From NCBI GenBank assembly GCA_023091665.1, contig JALJCQ010000009.1:2914001-2978000 (forward strand): a DNA stretch of 64,000 nucleotides, written 5' to 3'. Positions 58,765 through 64,000 of the stretch are shown here, in pieces. Source of the DNA: Pythium myriotylum. Its lineage: Eukaryota > Oomycota > Peronosporomycetes > Pythiales > Pythiaceae. Position 1 is the stretch's first letter, and each line of letters begins with the position of its first letter. The notes under the pieces are model-generated. The model ran no database searches, had not been told where the DNA came from, and saw nothing but the letters and a program-made list of their open reading frames with translations. The position numbers and the translations under genes are program-made.

Positions 58765-60459
58765 ATGGTTGCGAACACGCACACCGATCTCATCGAGCGA
58801 GTCTCGTACGTCTCATCAGCCACCAAGGTCAAGGACGCCGAATACATCGACGCCAAGACACCCGTTGATGACCTGGAGGGGGGCGCCCTCCGCGCCGGTG
58901 GTCGTCCCGATATCTGGAGCCGCGATTACATCGGTGTGCTCATCCAGTACGTCGGCGTCGGCATTGTTTACGGCACGCTACCATCGACCGTATACCCCGT
59001 ACTTCAGCAGTACCTCAACATGGAAGGCACACAGATTGTCTCGGCGAGTGTGCTGCTCAACCTTCCGTGGTCTTTCAAGGTCTTCTACGGTATCCTGTCC
59101 GACTGCTTCCCGATCTTCGGCTACCGTCGTCGTCCGTTCATGATCATCGGCTGGTCGGTGTGCTTCTTGATGTTGTTGATCATGGCGTGCTCGAAGATCG
59201 GCAAGCCGTACTACCTCGACCGCTCACTGCAGCAGAAGAAGCCGTCATTGTACACGGCTGAAGACTGGAGCCACATCAACAAGGATGCTCCGGATGCTGG
59301 TGGCAAGCTGGTCATTCTGATGATGCTTGGGGCCGTCGGATACGTTGGTGCCGATGTCGCTGCTGATGGTGTGGTTGTCGAGCTCGCACAGCGTGAGCCA
59401 GAGGCCGTTCGCGGCACCACGCAGACCACGATCTACATGGTGCGCACGATCTTCGTCACGGTGTCCCAGTGTCTGACCGGTTTCTTCTTCAACGGCAAGG
59501 ATTACGGTGGAGACTTCAGCTTCTCGCTCTCGTTCCCGCAGCTCATGCTCATCCTTACGATTGCCACCGCCCCCGTCATTCCGTGCACGTGGTTCTTCAT
59601 TAAGGAGGAAAAGCACCCGGGCGTCAACATCAAGAACTACCTGTCCGAATTCTGGGAGCTGCTTCAGTCGCGCGCTATGTACCAGGTCATCGCGTACAAG
59701 TTCTTCTCGGGCATCTTTGAGAAGCTCTCGATCACGTGTGGCTCGCCGATGGCTTCGTACTGGGCCCAAGTGACGCCGATCAACGACACAATCGCCGGCG
59801 TTCTCGGTAACTCGATCTTTGCCATCATCCTCTTCGCGACGGGCAAGTGGGGTCTCGGCTGGAACTGGCGATGGATGCACGCGATCACTCTGATCTCCGT
59901 CAACGTGATCGACTCGTTCGTGACGCTTATGACCACGTGGGACGTTGTGCGTAGCCAGTGGTTCTGGCTCGGTCCACCGATCCTCGAGAACCTGCCGTCG
60001 GGCGTTGGCTTCATTGTCGCCACCTACGTCGTCGTCGAGCTCGCCGGCGAGGGCAATGAGGGAGCTGTCTACGGTCTCTTGACCACGGTCTCGAACCTCT
60101 CGGGCACGTTCGCGAGCACCATCACGAAGAACGTCGACGCGCAGTTCAAGGTCACGACCAAGGACATCGCCGAGGACTCGCACGAGGTGCGCAAGAACGT
60201 CACGTACGTGCTGCTCATCATGTACTTCTCGAACCTCTTCGGCCTCGTCTTCCTTCCGATGCTGCCGGCGCAGAAGAAGCAGACCCAGGAGCTCAAGGCC
60301 AAGGGCGGCAAGAACAAGCTCATCGGCGCCTTCACGGTCTTCTACCTCGTCTTCGCGCTCTGCTGGGCCGTCATGGTCAACATCATGTCCATCTACCCGA
60401 GCACCAAGTGCCTCAAGATCGTCGGCGGCAAGGGATGCAAGAAGGTCGTCAAGAAGTAA
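58765..60459 (+). CDS. FBT/BT1-family transporter, copy 11 (separated by the transposon block)
   Basis: A 564-residue subtype-B transporter lying about 25 kb beyond copy 10. The start MVANTHTDLIERVSYVSS is the least conserved N-terminus apart from copy 7. It shares with copy 7 the sequence TGKWGLGWNWRWMHA (TGKRGLAWNWRWMHA in copy 7) and an IDSFVT segment not seen in the others, while its C-terminus (VFLPMLPAQKKQTQELKAKGG) follows subtype B. Unique changes are FNGKDYGG (Lys for Glu), LENLPSGVGFIVATY and a VVKK tail. It is intact. Its link to the array is probably old, with the intervening block enlarged by transposon insertion. Confidence 0.95.
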   Translation: MVANTHTDLIERVSYVSSATKVKDAEYIDAKTPVDDLEGGALRAGGRPDIWSRDYIGVLIQYVGVGIVYGTLPSTVYPVLQQYLNMEGTQIVSASVLLNLPWSFKVFYGILSDCFPIFGYRRRPFMIIGWSVCFLMLLIMACSKIGKPYYLDRSLQQKKPSLYTAEDWSHINKDAPDAGGKLVILMMLGAVGYVGADVAADGVVVELAQREPEAVRGTTQTTIYMVRTIFVTVSQCLTGFFFNGKDYGGDFSFSLSFPQLMLILTIATAPVIPCTWFFIKEEKHPGVNIKNYLSEFWELLQSRAMYQVIAYKFFSGIFEKLSITCGSPMASYWAQVTPINDTIAGVLGNSIFAIILFATGKWGLGWNWRWMHAITLISVNVIDSFVTLMTTWDVVRSQWFWLGPPILENLPSGVGFIVATYVVVELAGEGNEGAVYGLLTTVSNLSGTFASTITKNVDAQFKVTTKDIAEDSHEVRKNVTYVLLIMYFSNLFGLVFLPMLPAQKKQTQELKAKGGKNKLIGAFTVFYLVFALCWAVMVNIMSIYPSTKCLKIVGGKGCKKVVKK

Positions 60460-60482
60460 TACAACCCACCACGACAACTGCA

Positions 60483-60552
60483 TACACACACACACACACA
60501 TAGTACACCCTCTTTCTTCCCTTCCATCTCCATGTCTCCCCCCCCCCCCCCT
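60483..60552 (+). repeat. CA microsatellite and C13 run
   Basis: An ACACACAC run near 60483-60499 and a homopolymer of about 13 C at 60539-60552 separate FBT copy 11 from the next gene. Confidence 0.8.
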
Positions 60553-60659
60553 CCTTCATGTTGTTACCAACCCCTCTTGTATCTCCGATACAAACGCCCC
60601 TTCCTAAAATGCCACCTCGGAGCTCCTCCATGCCTCGCTGCTAATTCGAGCGCCTCTCC

Positions 60660-63600
60660 ATGCCGGCGGCCGTGGCGCCCGACGCCGTCGCAGACGTCGC
60701 GACGCTTCTCCGTCACGCGCTCGAGCGCGCGAGCCACTTTCCCGCGCGCGAAACGGCGCTCGCGCGGCTCCAGCAGGCGGCCGGCGGCGCCGTCGAGCAG
60801 CTCCGCGACGCCGTCGACGCGGCCGCCACGCACGTGGACGCTAACGCCGTCGCGCACGCGCTGTCGCCGCAAGAGCTCTGCGTGCTGCGCGCGAGCCTCC
60901 ACCGCGCGAGCGAGCAGCTCTCAAGCGAGGCGGCCGCGCAGCTCGAGGCCGTGAGCGCGAATCTCGAACGCGCGATCCAGAGACGGCTCACTGCGGGCCA
61001 AAGCGAGCTCGCGACTGCGCTCCATGGCGACGCCGCGGCGCTGCGGTCGATGGTGATGGACGGCGTCGACGCCAAGGCCGAGATCCAGCGAGTCGGCCGC
61101 TCGCTGGTCAAGATCCTGTCGATGGGGTCGCTCCTCTCGAACGAAAGCCGCGAGGCGTTACGACGCATGGCCGACGCGGGAACGCCGCTGCCTTCTTGGG
61201 CCGTGGAAGAGCTCAGTCAGGCGAAAGCGATCGCGGCGTGTGCGACGCAGTGTTCCAGGGAAGAGTTGGCGCAGCTTCGAGACGCGATGGGGCGAGCGGC
61301 GTCCTCTGGCGTCGCTGTCGAGCTCATGAGTCTCTGGGTGCTTGTTCACTCGTCTATTAGCAGTCTCGTGCCTACCGAGTCGCTCAGCTCTCTCGTGAGC
61401 GAGGCGATCGACGCGACAGAACCTCTTCAACGAGCCGCAGTCTCGGAAGCTCAGGCGATCGGACGATTGCTGCAGCTTGCATTGTCCTCGTCAATGAGTC
61501 TGGCGTCTTCGGTGAGTGTCGAGCTTCAAGATGCAGTCAAGAACATGGCAGAGCACGGTGTCTCGCTGCCGTCGTCCGAGCACATTCGTCAAGAGATCGT
61601 AACGAATGCCGCTCTTATCGCGCACTCTTTACCACGAGACAAGCTTGTTGAGTTGGAAACGCATATTCGGCAAGCCACAACGACCGAGTGGAAGGATCTC
61701 CATGAGTTCGCGACGACATTAAAACAAACGGTAGCAATGCTGCCGCCCGTTCCGAGCTCAGTCGTAGACGTTCTCAAGCAATCAGCGGCGGATGTCGTAT
61801 ATGACAACGCTTTCACCACCGCACTTCTCAACAGTGGGTTGGAAAAGAAACTCGATGGCTTCGTTCTCGATACGCGGGAACGGGTTCACGAGGCTGTATC
61901 GGCAATAGGCAACGGAATGTCTTTATCGACCGGCTGGATCGCTGAGATCGTCAGAGCTCTTCCGCCACTCCTTCGCGTCGAGATATTGCGTGACTTTGCG
62001 CAGACAGTGAGCTTATTTTTCACTAACCTTTACGGCACACTACAAAAGTACAAGGACGCGCCGTGGATTCGAGGCACCCAGCTTTTCTTTCAGAGTATGT
62101 TCAACATCGCATCTGCTGACTTTACCGCGCTCTGGGCCGGGAAACGCGAGTTGCTCATCGACGTTGGTTTTGGCTCATTGCTGTTCTTGATCATAGCGAC
62201 CTACGGTGCTTACTTGTGGTTCGCGTTCTCAGGACGTCATCTGCACAGAAGGTCAGACGAAATCCGCCATGGCCACGAGGCAACCTCATGGGCCAAAATT
62301 GCAAGTGAACAACAGATGCGACTCCGAGCCTTCACGGTTGTGATCACGCTGTGCTTGAGTGTATACCTGCCGCTCACCCGCCTGTGTTTGGAAATCATCG
62401 CAGCCGCGATCGTCGAGACGCAGCTGTCGTCGTCAAGCATCGGTGACTTAGTCTCTCCGTCGACACTCACTATCGTCCAGCGCTATAGCAGTATCTCAGT
62501 TCTGTGGGTTGTGCTTCGCATTGGTGCCGTCGTGTTGCTCGTGACGTTTACGGCCCCGCTGCCGGTGCTTCTCGTACGCGCGATCACAGAAAACAAACCC
62601 ACCGGATCACCCGAGAATCCGCTCATCACATACGATGTGGACGGCGAGCCCGTGCCATTCGACGACAAAGTGTACGCGCGTCTCGTAGCGAGTGATCCGA
62701 GCCAATTGCGTTGCCCTTATCGCTCGTTGTATGCTGGTTTCGAGCAGCGATGGAGTCACTACAAAGTGTTTCAGCTGCTCTTCAAGGTTGCACTCATTGT
62801 GCCATTGATTCTTACTCGAAATCGTGGCATCCGAAGTATCGTGACCAGCGTCATATATTCGCTAATTGTTCTTGTGACTTCGTATGGCACGCCGTTCAAT
62901 GATCCCCTCAATAACGTGATGGAGTTGAGTGGTAAGATTGCGGCGCTCGTGACGTGCATTGGAGGTGTGCTACTTGCATTCTTCGCAGACCATGAACGCA
63001 TTCAACTTGTCGTGGGTGTTGTGGTGAACATAGTGAACGGTGTAAACCTCGTTATCATGGTTGGTATATTACTATTTGGAATGAAGAAAACGCGGCTCTG
63101 GATCAAAAATCGACTCGGGACCCTCACGTTTAGTGACACAGTGCGTGACATCCATGATGCACCAGCAGCAAATATTATCCCGAGCTGGGATCTCGAGAAA
63201 GAAATCAAGCATCGCATTTGGCACCACTTCTGGGAGTCGACTTTGCTCTCGTTGGAAGGAAGCCAGGTTATAATCCAGCGACTTGCAAGTCTTCAGCATG
63301 CGGTGACGGAGTCTGGAGTAGAGAACGTCAAGCGCCACTGGCAGGGTCAGTCCGTCGAATACATTGCGAGTATGCGCATGGCCGCTCGTCGCATGCTAGA
63401 AGGAGTTGATGTGTTTTGGGACGACGCGTCGGGAGCGCGTGACGGTTTTCTTGACTCAAAGAGCTGCTTTGGAAAGATGTACATCCGCCCGTACCCGTTC
63501 CACTGTGTCGTTGTGTACGACGACTCCAAAGATGAAGCGATCGTGCGAGACGACAAGTTTCCTTCATTCTTTTTCCTCAACTTCTCGCCCACCATCCAAT

Positions 63601-64000
63601 CTCGACGTCTGCTACGCCAGAAGCTTCGTGCATTGAGTGAGGCAGAAGTCCAAATTTACTTTCCTTTCTCTCGCCAGGAGACTGTGACAGTTGAAGATGG
63701 CACAGAAACAACGACGACAACGAATGCCGAAGGAAAGACTGAGACAACAACCAAGACTCGGTACACCACTGTGGAGTTCACGTGCTACTACACGACAGGT
63801 GTTGTTCACGTCGGTGCGAACTCCAACCACGAAATGTCAGCGGGATTCAACTTCACCATGACGTACAGCGACGGACACGGCGATGCGATTGCGCCACATA
63901 CCGGTCAAGTTCATCACCAGCAGAATCGAGTAGCGACGATGGGCCCAGGCCACGTTGGGCTAACTCCAGAGATGCAAGAGAGCGAACAACTCCGAGGGAT
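60660..64000 (+). CDS. Large multi-pass membrane protein of unknown family (3' end beyond window)
   Basis: One uninterrupted frame of 1113 codons runs from 60660 off the window edge. The start is the first Met after an in-frame stop at 60642. Residues 1-480 are Ala/Glu/Arg-rich and helical (HALERASHFPARETALARLQ), probably a coiled-coil region outside the membrane. About seven hydrophobic segments lie near 499-523, 558-585, 612-640, 704-719, 726-745, 758-775 and 780-806. The remainder (WDLEKEIKHRIWHHFWESTL onward) is hydrophilic, with a Thr-rich stretch (TETTTTTNAEGKTETTTKT) near 1010-1040. The motif RCPYRSLYAGFEQRW precedes segment 4. I do not recognise the family; a channel, receptor or scaffold is possible. 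The first 500 bp are extremely GC-rich at third positions. A short in-frame uORF (60609-60644) precedes it. No link to the adjacent transporter is evident. Confidence 0.8.
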   Translation, partial: MPAAVAPDAVADVATLLRHALERASHFPARETALARLQQAAGGAVEQLRDAVDAAATHVDANAVAHALSPQELCVLRASLHRASEQLSSEAAAQLEAVSANLERAIQRRLTAGQSELATALHGDAAALRSMVMDGVDAKAEIQRVGRSLVKILSMGSLLSNESREALRRMADAGTPLPSWAVEELSQAKAIAACATQCSREELAQLRDAMGRAASSGVAVELMSLWVLVHSSISSLVPTESLSSLVSEAIDATEPLQRAAVSEAQAIGRLLQLALSSSMSLASSVSVELQDAVKNMAEHGVSLPSSEHIRQEIVTNAALIAHSLPRDKLVELETHIRQATTTEWKDLHEFATTLKQTVAMLPPVPSSVVDVLKQSAADVVYDNAFTTALLNSGLEKKLDGFVLDTRERVHEAVSAIGNGMSLSTGWIAEIVRALPPLLRVEILRDFAQTVSLFFTNLYGTLQKYKDAPWIRGTQLFFQSMFNIASADFTALWAGKRELLIDVGFGSLLFLIIATYGAYLWFAFSGRHLHRRSDEIRHGHEATSWAKIASEQQMRLRAFTVVITLCLSVYLPLTRLCLEIIAAAIVETQLSSSSIGDLVSPSTLTIVQRYSSISVLWVVLRIGAVVLLVTFTAPLPVLLVRAITENKPTGSPENPLITYDVDGEPVPFDDKVYARLVASDPSQLRCPYRSLYAGFEQRWSHYKVFQLLFKVALIVPLILTRNRGIRSIVTSVIYSLIVLVTSYGTPFNDPLNNVMELSGKIAALVTCIGGVLLAFFADHERIQLVVGVVVNIVNGVNLVIMVGILLFGMKKTRLWIKNRLGTLTFSDTVRDIHDAPAANIIPSWDLEKEIKHRIWHHFWESTLLSLEGSQVIIQRLASLQHAVTESGVENVKRHWQGQSVEYIASMRMAARRMLEGVDVFWDDASGARDGFLDSKSCFGKMYIRPYPFHCVVVYDDSKDEAIVRDDKFPSFFFLNFSPTIQSRRLLRQKLRALSEAEVQIYFPFSRQETVTVEDGTETTTTTNAEGKTETTTKTRYTTVEFTCYYTTGVVHVGANSNHEMSAGFNFTMTYSDGHGDAIAPHTGQVHHQQNRVATMGPGHVGLTPEMQESEQLRG

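Noticed and set aside
60532..60954. 140-codon frame overlapping the start of the large membrane protein
   Set aside because: It consists of Pro/Ser/Arg runs produced by GC-rich third positions of the overlapping gene and a C13 run.

Overview
The window reads as nuclear DNA of an oomycete (Phytophthora/Pythium-like water mould). Three things suggest this: intronless, GC-rich genes of the oomycete-expanded folate/biopterin transporter (FBT, BT1) family; an oomycete-type INR/FPR core promoter (consensus GCTCATTYYNCAWTTT) about 60 bp before almost every one of their start codons; and an adjacent patch of Ty1/copia, RNase H-bearing LINE and hAT elements with small secreted cysteine-rich proteins. 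No bacterial, organellar, CRISPR or rRNA/tRNA feature was recognised. The species cannot be named from the sequence alone.

Layout. Positions 1-34.6 kb hold an array of ten FBT transporter genes: five on + (the first cut by the window edge), one on - (16729-18420), one on + with a single-base frameshift (21932-23625), two on - (23952-25646 and 27397-29088) and one on + (32239-33930). The last two lie in a near-perfect 3.04-kb inverted duplication (26750-29791 and 31536-34577) around a 1.74-kb spacer with a 127-bp tandem repeat and two strong hairpins. An eleventh copy sits at 58765-60459, beyond a transposon-rich block.

The 34.6-54.1 kb block holds a 5'-truncated LINE (34578 to about 37388) interrupted by a roughly 1-kb hAT element with a duplicated target; a complete copia element (38934-44017, 273-bp LTRs, target duplication ACTAC); LINE fragments; two paralogous genes for small secreted cysteine-rich proteins (45115-45306 and 47202-47594); a foldback repeat; and a second complete copia element (48072-54061, 326-bp LTRs, target duplication ATCCA) with an unexpected extra ORF before gag. 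From 54.1 to 58.7 kb little can be assigned. From 60660 to the window edge runs a very long open frame for an unrecognised protein with an Ala-rich N-terminus and several membrane segments.

The transporter copies appear to exchange sequence. Long tracts identical even at silent sites are shared between particular pairs, and several genes are mosaics of two subtypes. The inverted pair, the frameshifted copy and the mosaics describe a locus under active duplication, conversion and decay next to a young transposon island. Tract identities were judged by eye, not by alignment.
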